Source: Acidobacteriota bacterium (lineage in GTDB: Bacteria > Acidobacteriota > Blastocatellia > Pyrinomonadales > Pyrinomonadaceae). Taken from it: 64,000 nt of DNA. A program made the translations under genes and the position numbers. Each line of letters starts with the position of its first letter. Position 1 is the stretch's first letter. The stretch is taken from positions 1 to 64,000 of the forward strand of contig JAOAPY010000010.1 of NCBI GenBank assembly GCA_025463135.1, read 5' to 3'. Positions 32,136 through 41,451 of this stretch are shown here, piece by piece. A model generated the notes under the pieces. That model had not been told where the DNA came from. It was given only the letters and a program-made list of their open reading frames with translations, and did no database searches.

Positions 32136-35100
32136 ATGAAAAATCTTTTGCGATTGCTTCTGGTTCTGAGCTTTGCATTTGCGACCACAGCAGTGTTTGC
32201 TCAGGATATCCAGACAAAGGGGTCTATCGGTGGCGTTGTTCATGACGCCAACGGAGCTGCCCTGCCCGGCGCCAAGATTACGGTGACCGGCGGTCAGGCG
32301 ACCCGCGAAACCACATCAGCTGATGATGGTACGTTTGCAGTGGAAAATTTGACCCCGGGCTTGTATGACATCGTTGTCGAACAAGCTGGATTCAAGAAAG
32401 CGTCTGCTACCAAGGTTGAGGTCAACGTCGGCAAACAGTCGACCTTGAACCTGAAACTTGAGGCGGGCGATGTCAGTGCTACCGTTGACGTATCGACCTC
32501 GGTCGCGTCAATTGACTCATCCAGCACTGCAGTTGGTAAGAACTTGAGCGATCAGCTGTTCCAGAATATTCCGGTTCAGCGCGGCGTCGCCGGCCTTTTC
32601 TATCTCGCCCCGGCGGTGAACGATAGTCTCGGTGGCGGTGTTGCCAATCCTTCGATTTCCGGCGGCTCTGCCCTGGACAATCTGTACATCGCGGACGGCG
32701 TGAACATTACCGACTCGGCCTTCGGCGGTCTCGGCACGTTCTCACGTTCATATGGTTCACTCGGAACCGGCATCAACACTTCGTTCATTAAAGAAGTGCA
32801 GGTGAAGACCGGTGGTTTCGAACCACAATACGGACAGTCGACTGGTGGTATCGTCAACATCATCACGCAGTCGGGAACCAATGAGTACCACGGTGCTCTT
32901 TACGGTTATGCCCGTCCCAAATCGTTTGAAGCTACGCGCAAGCAGCCGGACGATTTCCGCACTAACCTTGGTGGAAAACTGCTGCACCAGGAGAACTACG
33001 ACGCCGGTGTTGACTTCGGCGGCCCCATAGTTAAGAACAAGTTGTTCTTCTTCACTTCTTTTAATCCGACGGTTGGCCGCGCCATCGTTCGGGGCGCGAC
33101 TGGTTCCGGTCTCTTGACGCTTTTGGGACCAGAGTACGCTCGCCGGACTCGGACCTGGAACTACGCCGAGAAGCTCGACTGGAATATCACTTCGAACCAC
33201 ACTCTGGCGTTCTCGCTGTTTGGTGATCCTTCGAAGACAAACAAGTCGCCGTTCTCGTCACTGAACATTCAAAACGCAACAGCAATGAGCGTTCTGGATT
33301 TCGGTACGCGCAACGCGGCGCTTCGTTACAACGGCTCTTTGACTCCGAGTTGGACATTGAGCGCTTCGTTGAGCCAGAACAAGAATCACTTCAGTGAGCT
33401 TGGGTTTGATAATCTCAACAACATCAGTGACTCGACTCGTGCCCAGGCAGGGTCGGGTGGCACGTTCACTGCCGTCGGTCGTGGCTTTATCGAGCCGACC
33501 ACTGGCAAAACATGGCGTGCTGAAGTTTCAACACTGAAGACTGTTAACTTCTGGGGCCAGCACAATCTTGGTGTCGGGTATCAGTTCCAGAAGTCATTCT
33601 ACGCCGGCACGCGTGACCGTAGTGGTCCGCACTTTACCGTTCCGACAAACAATGCCACAGGAAACAACCCCCTGCCGGCTACTTTGCCCGGTGGTCAGGC
33701 CTTCGCAGGCCAGGACCTGAACGCGCAGTTCTCATTGCGCATTGCATCAAATACAGACCCCACGGTCTGCCCGCTTTGCCCGATTAAGAACGTCGCGGGT
33801 GCTTCAGACATCGGTCTCGGAGCCGGCAATCGCAGGGTCTACCTGCTTGCTACTCGCGGTGAGTTCGGCGCGGTTGGCAAAAACGGTGTGTTCGATACCT
33901 TCTCGAACTATCATGCAGCTTATGCCCAGGACACCTGGCGCTTTAACAAGCATGTCACTGCGATCGTTGGTATCCGTACCGAGCAGGAACGGATAGTTGG
34001 TAACCCCGGCGTTACCGGCAAGCGTGTGGCTTACAGCTTCACCGACCAGTGGTCGCCGCGTCTCGGCTTCACGGTTGATCCCAAGGGCAACGGCAAAATG
34101 AAGGTGTTTTACAACTTCGGCCGTTACTTTGAGTATCTTCCGCTTGACCTGGCCGAGCGTTCGTTGTCGACCGAACAGGACTTCTATAACGGTCGCTACG
34201 CTCCCGTATTCAATACCTGCGTGGGCGCGAACGCCGGTGATCGGTGCGCATCCATTAACCAGTACGGCACGGTTACACCGATTATTGATAACGCCCACTT
34301 CCTGAATCGCGCCACGGGCGGCACCGGCACCGGTACCACCATCTCGGCGCAGGATCCCTCGAGCCCCATTCTTCCGGGCACGAAACTCGGTTTCGCGCAG
34401 GAGCATGTTATCGGTTTCGAACAACAGCTTCCGCACGACTTCGTGATTTCGTTCCGTTACCTTGATCGTCGCTTGAAGAGAATCGTTGAAGACGCCGCCG
34501 TGGTTTCACCGGAAGGCGCTTTCACCGACCTCAATCAGGTTTACTTCATCGGCAATGTCAATGCGAAGGTCGATGCAGCTACCAACCCGATTCCGTTCAA
34601 GTACGCACCCGGTACCGCGGACGCTCTGAAGCCCGCTGGATGCAGGACCAATCCCGCGTTGCCGTTCAATGCGGTGAGCAATCCGATCCTGTATGACAAC
34701 TCGAACGTCACCGATAGCAATGGCGCGACTGTTGGCGCTATCTGCTTCGCCAAGTTAGGCAAGAACGGACAGGAAGCCGGTTCTTCCTTCCCAGACGGTG
34801 TGCCTGATGGCTTCCCTGATCCGATTCACATTTATAAGGCGTTCACCATCGAAGTGAACAAGCGCTTCTCAAACAATTGGCAGTTGCTCTCCAACTGGAA
34901 CATTGCAACCTTGCGCGGTAACTTCGAAGGTCACTTCCGCAATGACAATGGCCAGACGGACCCCGGCATCAGTTCATTGTTTGACTTTACTGGTGGCGAA
35001 TTCAACCTGCTCGGCGATCAGTTTGCAGCCGGCCCGTTGAACTCAGATCGTCGCCATGTAGTTAATGTCTATGGCAGCTATAACTTTGGCCACGACGGCT

Positions 35101-35471
35101 GGGGCAAGACCTTGCATGGTCTGACCCTCAGTCCAGCTGTTCACCTGGAAAGCGGTGTACCGATCAATAAGCTTTATGCTCATCCGGTCTACGCGAATGC
35201 AGGTGAGATTCCAGTTGGCGGCCGCGGTAGTTTGGGACGCACTCCCACCTACACTCGTTTCGATTTCCACGCCGATTATCCGTGGAAGATTTCGGAACGA
35301 ACTTCGCTGAAGTTCATTGCTGACTTCTTCAATATTTTCAACAGCACCAAGTTGCGTCTGCCGGATCAAAACTTCCAGACGACTGTTGGCGTGACAAACG
35401 TGGACTTCCTGAAGCCCGCGTCGTTCTACACACCGTTCAACATGCGACTCGGTCTGCGATTTGAATTCTAA
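32136..35471 (+). CDS. TonB-dependent receptor with N-terminal carboxypeptidase-regulatory domain
   Basis: The start at 32136 puts AGAGG 8 bases upstream; an ATG two codons earlier is possible. The 1111 residues include a signal peptide (MKNLLRLLLVLSFAFATTAVFAQ-like), a CpdD_reg domain (about 25-110, GSIGGVVHDANGAALPGAKI), a plug (about 115-250, NPSISGGSALDNLYIADGVN and GGFEPQYGQSTGGIVNIIT) and a large beta-barrel ending in FNMRLGLRFEF with a terminal Phe. This Oar-like type dominates acidobacterial outer membranes. The substrate is unknown. It is followed by a strong terminator and then two TPR proteins. Confidence 0.95.
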   Translation: MKNLLRLLLVLSFAFATTAVFAQDIQTKGSIGGVVHDANGAALPGAKITVTGGQATRETTSADDGTFAVENLTPGLYDIVVEQAGFKKASATKVEVNVGKQSTLNLKLEAGDVSATVDVSTSVASIDSSSTAVGKNLSDQLFQNIPVQRGVAGLFYLAPAVNDSLGGGVANPSISGGSALDNLYIADGVNITDSAFGGLGTFSRSYGSLGTGINTSFIKEVQVKTGGFEPQYGQSTGGIVNIITQSGTNEYHGALYGYARPKSFEATRKQPDDFRTNLGGKLLHQENYDAGVDFGGPIVKNKLFFFTSFNPTVGRAIVRGATGSGLLTLLGPEYARRTRTWNYAEKLDWNITSNHTLAFSLFGDPSKTNKSPFSSLNIQNATAMSVLDFGTRNAALRYNGSLTPSWTLSASLSQNKNHFSELGFDNLNNISDSTRAQAGSGGTFTAVGRGFIEPTTGKTWRAEVSTLKTVNFWGQHNLGVGYQFQKSFYAGTRDRSGPHFTVPTNNATGNNPLPATLPGGQAFAGQDLNAQFSLRIASNTDPTVCPLCPIKNVAGASDIGLGAGNRRVYLLATRGEFGAVGKNGVFDTFSNYHAAYAQDTWRFNKHVTAIVGIRTEQERIVGNPGVTGKRVAYSFTDQWSPRLGFTVDPKGNGKMKVFYNFGRYFEYLPLDLAERSLSTEQDFYNGRYAPVFNTCVGANAGDRCASINQYGTVTPIIDNAHFLNRATGGTGTGTTISAQDPSSPILPGTKLGFAQEHVIGFEQQLPHDFVISFRYLDRRLKRIVEDAAVVSPEGAFTDLNQVYFIGNVNAKVDAATNPIPFKYAPGTADALKPAGCRTNPALPFNAVSNPILYDNSNVTDSNGATVGAICFAKLGKNGQEAGSSFPDGVPDGFPDPIHIYKAFTIEVNKRFSNNWQLLSNWNIATLRGNFEGHFRNDNGQTDPGISSLFDFTGGEFNLLGDQFAAGPLNSDRRHVVNVYGSYNFGHDGWGKTLHGLTLSPAVHLESGVPINKLYAHPVYANAGEIPVGGRGSLGRTPTYTRFDFHADYPWKISERTSLKFIADFFNIFNSTKLRLPDQNFQTTVGVTNVDFLKPASFYTPFNMRLGLRFEF

Positions 35472-35501
35472 TCGACTGCGGACCCTCTGTGGTTCGTTTA
35501 C

Positions 35502-35537
35502 CAGGGAGGGAACGAAAGTTCCCTCCCTGTTTTTTTT
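35502..35537 (+). terminator. Rho-independent terminator of the TonB receptor
   Basis: A perfect 12-bp stem, CAGGGAGGGAAC and GTTCCCTCCCTG, closed by a GAAA tetraloop and followed by eight T residues (35530-35537). It lies 31 bases after the receptor stop codon. Confidence 0.95.
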
Positions 35538-35604
35538 CGTGATTGGGTAGAATCGCTACTTCCCTGTCTTGCAACACTTGTACTAATCTGGCCGAGGACC
35601 TGCC

Positions 35605-36606
35605 ATGCGACACTCAACTCTCAGGACAATCATCATTGGCTTCATCTTTCTGCTGGCTGCTGGTTCGGTCTTCGGTCAGTTGCGTTCATCAACTGAGCCC
35701 GTCGAGATTCGTGGGCAGGTGCGTTATGCCCGCGGCGGCGCCCCTGCTGCGAATGTTGTAGTACGCCTTGAGAGTCTTAGTGGTGGATACGTCGGTGAGG
35801 AGCAAACCGATAATCTGGGTAAGTTTCGCTTTCCCGGTTTGCTTCCAATTCAGTACTTCGTGAACATTCGCCACTTTGGTTTCATGGAAATCCAACAGGA
35901 AGTAAATCTGGTGATGATTCCGAGCGCTTACATACAATTGGCCTTGCTTCCCGACGACTCGAAGTCCGCCGATACCTCCCCCCATACTACAAAGCTGGTT
36001 AATGCGAGCGTGCCGCTGGAAGCACGTAAAGAGTTCGAGAAGGGTGAGCTGGCCCTGCTCAGGGATAAGAAGATAGACGAGGGCATCATCCACCTTGAGA
36101 AAGCTATTCGAATATATCCAAAGTTCATCGAAGCTCAACTTCGGTTGGGCACTGCTTACATGGACAAGCATGATTGGGACAAAGCTGAACAGGCTCTCAA
36201 GCGTGCCCTCGACATTGATCCAAAGGCAGTGAATGCACACTTTGCCCTTGGGGCCATGTATCTTCAGCAAAAAAGATTCGATGAGGCAGCGAGAATACTT
36301 CTGCAGGGATTGGAAATCGAGAACCGCTCCTGGCAGGGCCACTTTACGCTGGGACGGGTCTATTGGACTCGCAATGCAGCCGGAGACCTCTTTAGAGCGT
36401 CACGGCAGGTAGCAGTGACCATGCAACTTAATCCGGATTTGGCTGAGGCCCATCTGTTAGCCGGAAATATCTGGATGCGTGTCAATAAGCGTGACGAAGC
36501 TTTGATGGAATTCGAAGAGTATATGCGGCTTGCGCCCAAAGGTGAGTTTGCCGTGCAAACCCGCGAGACTATGCAGAAGATCAAGATGTCTCGCGGCCAA
36601 AAATAA
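35605..36606 (+). CDS. Exported CpdD/TPR protein (paralogue 1)
   Basis: The 333 residues open with a signal peptide (MRHSTLRTIIIGFIFLLA, ending VFGQ). A carboxypeptidase-regulatory-like beta domain (about 30-105, EIRGQVRYARGGAPAANVVV) and a TPR array (about 140-325: EKAIRIYPKFIEAQLRLGTA, KRALDIDPKAVNAHFALGAM) follow. It is colinear with the next gene, and both share ARKEFEKGE, the YPKF.EAQL-type repeat and the ending EFEEYMRLAPKG. It is probably periplasmic or outer-membrane linked. Proximity to the TonB receptor suggests a partner role, though the receptor's terminator separates the transcripts. Confidence 0.88.
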   Translation: MRHSTLRTIIIGFIFLLAAGSVFGQLRSSTEPVEIRGQVRYARGGAPAANVVVRLESLSGGYVGEEQTDNLGKFRFPGLLPIQYFVNIRHFGFMEIQQEVNLVMIPSAYIQLALLPDDSKSADTSPHTTKLVNASVPLEARKEFEKGELALLRDKKIDEGIIHLEKAIRIYPKFIEAQLRLGTAYMDKHDWDKAEQALKRALDIDPKAVNAHFALGAMYLQQKRFDEAARILLQGLEIENRSWQGHFTLGRVYWTRNAAGDLFRASRQVAVTMQLNPDLAEAHLLAGNIWMRVNKRDEALMEFEEYMRLAPKGEFAVQTRETMQKIKMSRGQK

Positions 36607-36817
36607 TTTTGTGATCTTCCAACCGGATGAGCTTCCGAATCATCAATATCAGGTCATTGGAAATGTTTTCACGTCGAGTCATGACGCTTCCCCTGACCCT
36701 CAACTTAATCCCAATTCGTCCGGCAGATTTGACGCAGGTTGCATTGCCTTCAAGGCGGAAGTTACTGTGTGCTAACCTGCAAAAAGGGAATGACTAACCA
36801 TTATTAAGGAGTTAACT

Positions 36818-37813
36818 ATGCCTCGTGTCTTAATTCGCCTATCTCTATTCGCAGCTGTTCTGATATGTGCCGCCAGCCCTGCGCTGGCGCAGCAGATTCA
36901 GGGCGATGTACGTTACGCTGCAAACAACCAGCCCGCTGCGCGCGTAACCGTTGCTTGCGATGGTACTGGTGGCAACAGCATCCAAATGACGGATGCCAGC
37001 GGCAAATTCTATTTTAGAGTCTCTCCGGGTCAATACACCTGTTATGTTCGCATTCCCGGATACAAACCCGCCGAGCTCTCGGCTACGCTCACGGACACCT
37101 ATTCAAACGAGTACTTTCCTTTTAAGCTCATTTCCGACGGAACCGCGGCACCGGGAACTGCCTCGACAATCGACGCCAGCGTACCGGAAGGAGCACGCAA
37201 GGAGTTTGAAAAAGGTGAAGCGGCACTGGCTGGAGGTAAGAAGGATCAACTTCTGGAAGCGTCCCTGCATTATGAAAAGGCCTTGACGATCTATCCCAAG
37301 TTTTTACAGGCGCAGCTGAAACTGGGCACTACTTACATGGATCTGCAGCAATGGGACAAAGCAGAAGCGGCGCTGCGTCATGCAATTGAGCTGGATCCCA
37401 AAGCCGCCAATGCTTACCTGGCGTTGGGCGAGTTGTACTGGCAGCAGAAAAAGGGACCAGAAGCTGAGAAGGCCTTGCTCGAAGGCGTAGCCATTGAAGA
37501 CCGCTCATGGCAGGGTCATTTGACTCTGGCGCGGATCTACGTCGATATGGCGGCAAAAATAAAGGACGATACGCAAAACAGGCCGCTTCGCGTCAAAGCA
37601 TTCGAACAGGTAAACGAGGCCTTGAAATACAATCCCGATCTCGCTCCGGCGCACTTCATAAAAGGCAACCTGCTGGTCAGCGTGGGACGTGATTTGGATG
37701 CGCAACATGAGTTTGAAGAGTATGTTCGTTTGGCTCCGAAAGGCCCGTTTGCGGACAAAGCCAAGACCCTTATTGAAAGAATAAAGAAGGCCGTGGCAGA
37801 GAAGAAGCCCTAA
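36818..37813 (+). CDS. Exported CpdD/TPR protein (paralogue 2)
   Basis: The 331 residues follow an excellent AAGGAG (36807-36812). The signal peptide ends ASPALAQ. A CpdD-like domain (about 28-100, IQGDVRYAANNQPAARVTVA) and a TPR array (about 135-320: EKALTIYPKFLQAQLKLGTT, RHAIELDPKAANAYLALGEL) are the same architecture as the preceding gene, so the pair arose by duplication. The protein probably acts in the periplasm or at the outer membrane; ligand unknown. The 211-base gap between the paralogues holds nothing I recognise. Confidence 0.88.
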   Translation: MPRVLIRLSLFAAVLICAASPALAQQIQGDVRYAANNQPAARVTVACDGTGGNSIQMTDASGKFYFRVSPGQYTCYVRIPGYKPAELSATLTDTYSNEYFPFKLISDGTAAPGTASTIDASVPEGARKEFEKGEAALAGGKKDQLLEASLHYEKALTIYPKFLQAQLKLGTTYMDLQQWDKAEAALRHAIELDPKAANAYLALGELYWQQKKGPEAEKALLEGVAIEDRSWQGHLTLARIYVDMAAKIKDDTQNRPLRVKAFEQVNEALKYNPDLAPAHFIKGNLLVSVGRDLDAQHEFEEYVRLAPKGPFADKAKTLIERIKKAVAEKKP

Positions 37814-37836
37814 ACTTAGTTCGAATGAACAAACCA

Positions 37837-37867
37837 AGAGGTCGCAGCCACCCGGCCCGCGACCTCT
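37837..37867. terminator. Bidirectional hairpin between convergent genes
   Basis: AGAGGTCGC pairs perfectly with GCGACCTCT across a 13-base loop, midway between the convergent TPR and ribA genes. T-tracts are poor on both strands, so it may act as a factor-assisted or bidirectional terminator. Confidence 0.6.
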
Positions 37868-37891
37868 CATGGTCTCTGGAGATAATCTCGA

Positions 37892-38536
37892 TCAACCAGT
37901 ACTGAAGTCCAGCAGGTGACCCATTTTTTCTTTCTTCGTCCGCAGGTACCTTGCGGCGGACTCTTGCGAATCGACCTGAATAGACACGCGTTCGACGATC
38001 TTCAATCCAGCCTCTTCCAGGGCCTTGATCTTCAAAGGATTATTTGAAATCACGCGCACGTGGCAAAGACCGAGGTCATAAAGTATCTCGGCGCACTGCC
38101 GGTATTCACGCGAGTCCACGGCCAATCCCAAAAGTTCGTTGGCTTCCACCGTGTCGGCTCCTTCGTCCTGCAAGGCGTAGGCGCGAATCTTGTTTAGAAT
38201 GCCGATGCCCCGACCTTCCTGCTGTTGGTAAACAATTGCCCCTCGGCCCTCTTCCTGAATCATTTCCATCGTGCGGTGGAGTTGCCGGCCACAATCGCAT
38301 TTCGTCGATCCGAAAACATCTCCCGTCAGACACTGTGAATGAATGCGCACGAGAGTTGGGACCTCGGGCGCCATCTCTCCTTTATACAAAGCCACGAATT
38401 CCTCGGGGCTATTCAATGATCGGTAGCCCGCGATCTTGAAATCACCGAATTCAGTCGGTAAATCCGCGACCGCCACTGGTTGAATTGATAAGCCCTCACG
38501 CGCCCATGTGCAAGTAGCTGCTGTATCTTCCATCAA
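37892..38536 (-). CDS. ribA: GTP cyclohydrolase II
   Basis: The 214 residues match the stand-alone RibA enzyme, which opens GTP to 2,5-diamino-6-ribosylamino-pyrimidinone phosphate for riboflavin synthesis. Zinc ligands are C69, C80 and C82 ([17 protein letters not shown]). The active-site stretch [20 protein letters not shown] and the C-terminal [21 protein letters not shown] are present. It is not fused to a RibB domain. The start may be the first or second Met. No FMN riboswitch fold was recognised in the 258 bases upstream, and no other riboflavin gene is nearby. Confidence 0.95.
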   Translation of the reverse strand: MMEDTAATCTWAREGLSIQPVAVADLPTEFGDFKIAGYRSLNSPEEFVALYKGEMAPEVPTLVRIHSQCLTGDVFGSTKCDCGRQLHRTMEMIQEEGRGAIVYQQQEGRGIGILNKIRAYALQDEGADTVEANELLGLAVDSREYRQCAEILYDLGLCHVRVISNNPLKIKALEEAGLKIVERVSIQVDSQESAARYLRTKKEKMGHLLDFSTG

Positions 38537-38794
38537 GACGACACTCCCCGGACCGTAACGCCAGATTCTGAAATTAAGAGGCTCAATAGAATTTGTTTAA
38601 TAGTCTCTTGGCCAAACATTATAGAAGTATGGTGCGGACGCGACAAGCAAGCATCAAGAGACCGCCCGCCACACAACTGCATAATTGATATTGCTCGCTC
38701 ATACCTTGCGCGTTAAGATACGCCAGCCGCAGAAGACGCAATCCTGCGAAAGAATTATCCCCGGTTTGGTTATTTGTAGGTACACCCCAAAATA

Positions 38795-39775
38795 ATGCCC
38801 CACGATTCCGACTCCGGCAGGACACAGATCAACGAGGCCTCGAGTGATGCCCGACAGGTGCAACGTGAACGCCGGCCGGCACTCGTTTTTCTGCGCGGCG
38901 AGCTAATGGCCGTGCCGATTCCACTTGAGCGGGATGAAGTCGTTCTGGGTCGGGCAGTGGAGGCGGATGTGCGCGTCAATGACTTTCGCGCCTCGCGCCA
39001 ACATGCGCGCATCAGTATCGACCGCGACCCGATTACCCAAATCACTCGCTATAAAATAAAGGACCTTGCTTCTACAAACGGTACGTTGCTCAACGGTCAG
39101 CCCATCACGGAAGCTTTTCTGGATGAAGGCGATAAGATAAGCATCGGTGATTATCTCTTTCGCTTCGAAATGTTCGACGAGATCGATCGAGAGTTTCAGC
39201 AGCAAATACATCGCCTGCTTGCACACGACGAGCTGACGGGATTACTGACCAGCAAGTCATTCTTTTCTGAACTAAGACGCGAAGCTGCGCATGCCGAAGA
39301 GGACGCGCGTCCCTTTTGCGTGCTGATGATGGACATTGATTATTTCAAACTCGTGAACGACTCTTACGGGCACCTGGTAGGCAGCCAGACGATCGAGGAG
39401 GTGGGCGGCGTACTGAAGGGAGCGTTGCGAGCTGGTGATGTGGCCGCCCGTTTTGGAGGCGAAGAGTTTGCGGCCTTTCTGCTTGATGCCGACTATGCGC
39501 AGGGACTGGTTGCCGCGGAACGTGTGCGCTCCGCGATTGAAAAGCATGAGTTCTCAGCTGTGAGAGAAGGATCCGGCAGTGAACCCCGGACTCATCGCAT
39601 CACTATCAGCCTCGGCATAGCCGCCTTCCCAGATGATGCACGCGATCCGATTGAACTGGTTGAGTTGGCCGATTCCGCGCTTTATCGGGCCAAGCGCAAC
39701 GGTCGCAACAGGCTTTGTGCCTATCGCCCCTCACTGGCCGCCACAGAAAAACCGCTGCCACCGCGGCGGTCATAG
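38795..39775 (+). CDS. FHA-domain diguanylate cyclase
   Basis: The 326 residues carry an FHA domain (about 28-125: VVLGRAVEADVRVNDFRASRQHARI and DLASTNGTLLNGQPI), then a short linker and a GGDEF domain (about 145-310) with the intact active-site motif GGEEF (near 220). RAGD, five residues before GGEEF, matches the RxxD inhibitory site, so product feedback is likely. It should make cyclic di-GMP in response to phosphothreonine-dependent binding. It is divergent from ribA and stands upstream of the pilus genes, a suggestive but unproven link. Confidence 0.92.
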   Translation: MPHDSDSGRTQINEASSDARQVQRERRPALVFLRGELMAVPIPLERDEVVLGRAVEADVRVNDFRASRQHARISIDRDPITQITRYKIKDLASTNGTLLNGQPITEAFLDEGDKISIGDYLFRFEMFDEIDREFQQQIHRLLAHDELTGLLTSKSFFSELRREAAHAEEDARPFCVLMMDIDYFKLVNDSYGHLVGSQTIEEVGGVLKGALRAGDVAARFGGEEFAAFLLDADYAQGLVAAERVRSAIEKHEFSAVREGSGSEPRTHRITISLGIAAFPDDARDPIELVELADSALYRAKRNGRNRLCAYRPSLAATEKPLPPRRS

Positions 39776-40011
39776 TTTCCTCGAATGATCGCAAATCACC
39801 ACCCGATTGAACGCCTTGAAGGAATCATTGCTTCAGTCTTTGTGAAACCGGCCTGGTTTCAGAGCGTTTAATTCTCAGCCAGAAGATTTCCTGGCGACGG
39901 TCAAGAGCACCTCGGTTGCGCCTCTTTGGCGGGCGCGTGTATGCTTGCTATGCATCAGGTCTGAGGTCGTTCCCTTTGGCATCGGCTCTCCGCGAAGGAC
40001 AGAATTTAGAC

Positions 40012-40656
40012 GTGCCCAAAAGACTTAACGTAGCAACAAAGCCCTTTACCAATCGCGCCTTACCGTGGGCCGTTACAGTGGTATTGGCTGTTTTTTCCTT
40101 TGCCACGATGGTCTTTGTCTTCCGCGCCACCAGTGAAGCAAGCGCGAAAGCCGAGCTCGTGCAGCGGGAAATCAGCGGCTTGAAGCAACAAGAGCAAGAG
40201 ATCCGAAAACAGGCTGAGCAGGTCAAACAGGCGATGACGCCGGAGCAGCTTCAGTCCCTGAAGTCCGCTCATGACCTCGTAAATCGCAAACGATTTTCCT
40301 GGTCGCGCTTGTTCGCCGATCTCGAGGCCGTCTTGCCAGGGGACGTTCGCGTGTCGCGTATTGCGGTGCGCCAGGTCCGAACTCAAGGCGGACGCACGGT
40401 TGCGGATTTGGAGCTGGCGGTGGTCGCGAAATCCTACAGCACGGTTACCGACATGATTGCGACTATGGACCAGCAGGGAATCTTCCAGGCCGAATTGCAA
40501 ACCCAGAACCTTCAGAAAGGCAAAGGGGAAGGCGGCTCTGAGTACGAACTGAGAGTTCAGTACACTCCCCGCATCGGTTACGCTTCGCAGCCCGTGCAGC
40601 CCGCCAGAGCCGCTATGGAGTCTCCGGCTCTGGATGCCAGAGGAGGTCTGCGATGA
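40012..40656 (+). CDS. pilN: PilN-like type IV pilus alignment protein
   Basis: I use the GTG at 40012 because VPKRLNVATKPFTNRALPW is how these PilN-type proteins begin; the longer frame from 39916 adds nothing recognisable. Of 214 residues, one membrane helix (about 20-41) is followed by a coiled coil (about 45-85, KAELVQREISGLKQQEQEI) and a ferredoxin-like domain (DLEAVLPGDVRVSRIAV). PilN pairs with PilO in the inner-membrane platform that links PilM to the outer-membrane secretin. Its stop overlaps the next start by four bases, indicating translational coupling. Confidence 0.8.
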   Translation: MPKRLNVATKPFTNRALPWAVTVVLAVFSFATMVFVFRATSEASAKAELVQREISGLKQQEQEIRKQAEQVKQAMTPEQLQSLKSAHDLVNRKRFSWSRLFADLEAVLPGDVRVSRIAVRQVRTQGGRTVADLELAVVAKSYSTVTDMIATMDQQGIFQAELQTQNLQKGKGEGGSEYELRVQYTPRIGYASQPVQPARAAMESPALDARGGLR

Positions 40657-41435
40657 GCCAGGCTTCAGAAAAGGTGTCACCCGGCCGGGAACGAATCCGC
40701 GCGCGCTTTACTCGAATTCATCGCTCGCGTCGCCGAGGTGTACTGGGTATCGCTGAGATGATCGGGCTGAGTGTTGCCGGCTTGATGCTACTGGTGGTGC
40801 TGGTTGCATACTTTTACTTTCTCGTCCCGGCCCAGTCCCGTCTCGCATCGCAAATGCTCGAACGCGATCGCCTCCAACAACAGTTGCGCGTCTCGCAGGA
40901 GGATTTCCATCGCGGCCAGGGTACAAAAGCCACGGTCGAAAAAATCACGGGCAGTTTGCAGGACTTCGAAACTGTTCGCCTTGTAGCGCGGGGCGGTGGT
41001 CGCATGTTGTTGTACGAGGAACTCAATCAGTTGATGCACAAGAATGGGTTACGTAATACCTCCGGTCCGACTTACACAGCGTTGGAGTCCCTCGGATCGC
41101 GAAGCGCCGAACAGGCTGCTGCCGTCGCTGCCAACTCCGCAGCTACCAAATGGCAGAGTGTTTATCCGGGCATCGCCGTTAATGTGACAGTCGAGGGGCA
41201 GTACCAAAACATACGGCACTTTGTTCGAGACATCGAAAGCAGTAAGGAGTTCGTCATTATCAATGCGGTTGAATTGGAGCGAGCGACGGAATCAAATAAT
41301 CAACCATCAGAGGCCGGCATAGCAAAGCCCGCTTCGGGAAATAATCTGGTGAGCTTGCGGTTGGATCTGGCGACTTATTTCCAGCGGGCGGGCTCCAATG
41401 AGCGGACGGCCGACAAATCCGCGCCGGCGAACTGA
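40653..41435 (+). CDS. pilO: PilO-like type IV pilus alignment protein
   Basis: The 260 residues start within the pilN stop (ATGA overlap). A basic N-terminus and one membrane helix (about 34-56, MIGLSVAGLMLLVVLVAYFY) are followed by a coiled coil (SQMLERDRLQQQLRVSQE) and a PilO-like ferredoxin domain (about 165-245: VEGQYQNIRHFVRDIESSKEFVIINAVEL, a typical PilO strand-helix-strand). It would form a heterodimer with PilN. PilM and the secretin PilQ are not in the window. Confidence 0.82.
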   Translation: MSQASEKVSPGRERIRARFTRIHRSRRRGVLGIAEMIGLSVAGLMLLVVLVAYFYFLVPAQSRLASQMLERDRLQQQLRVSQEDFHRGQGTKATVEKITGSLQDFETVRLVARGGGRMLLYEELNQLMHKNGLRNTSGPTYTALESLGSRSAEQAAAVAANSAATKWQSVYPGIAVNVTVEGQYQNIRHFVRDIESSKEFVIINAVELERATESNNQPSEAGIAKPASGNNLVSLRLDLATYFQRAGSNERTADKSAPAN

Positions 41436-41451
41436 GTGAGGTAATACCTTC

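Noticed and set aside
38537-38794. FMN riboswitch before ribA
   Set aside because: The conserved AGGGGC/GGUGAAA-type segments and stem arrangement could not be found.
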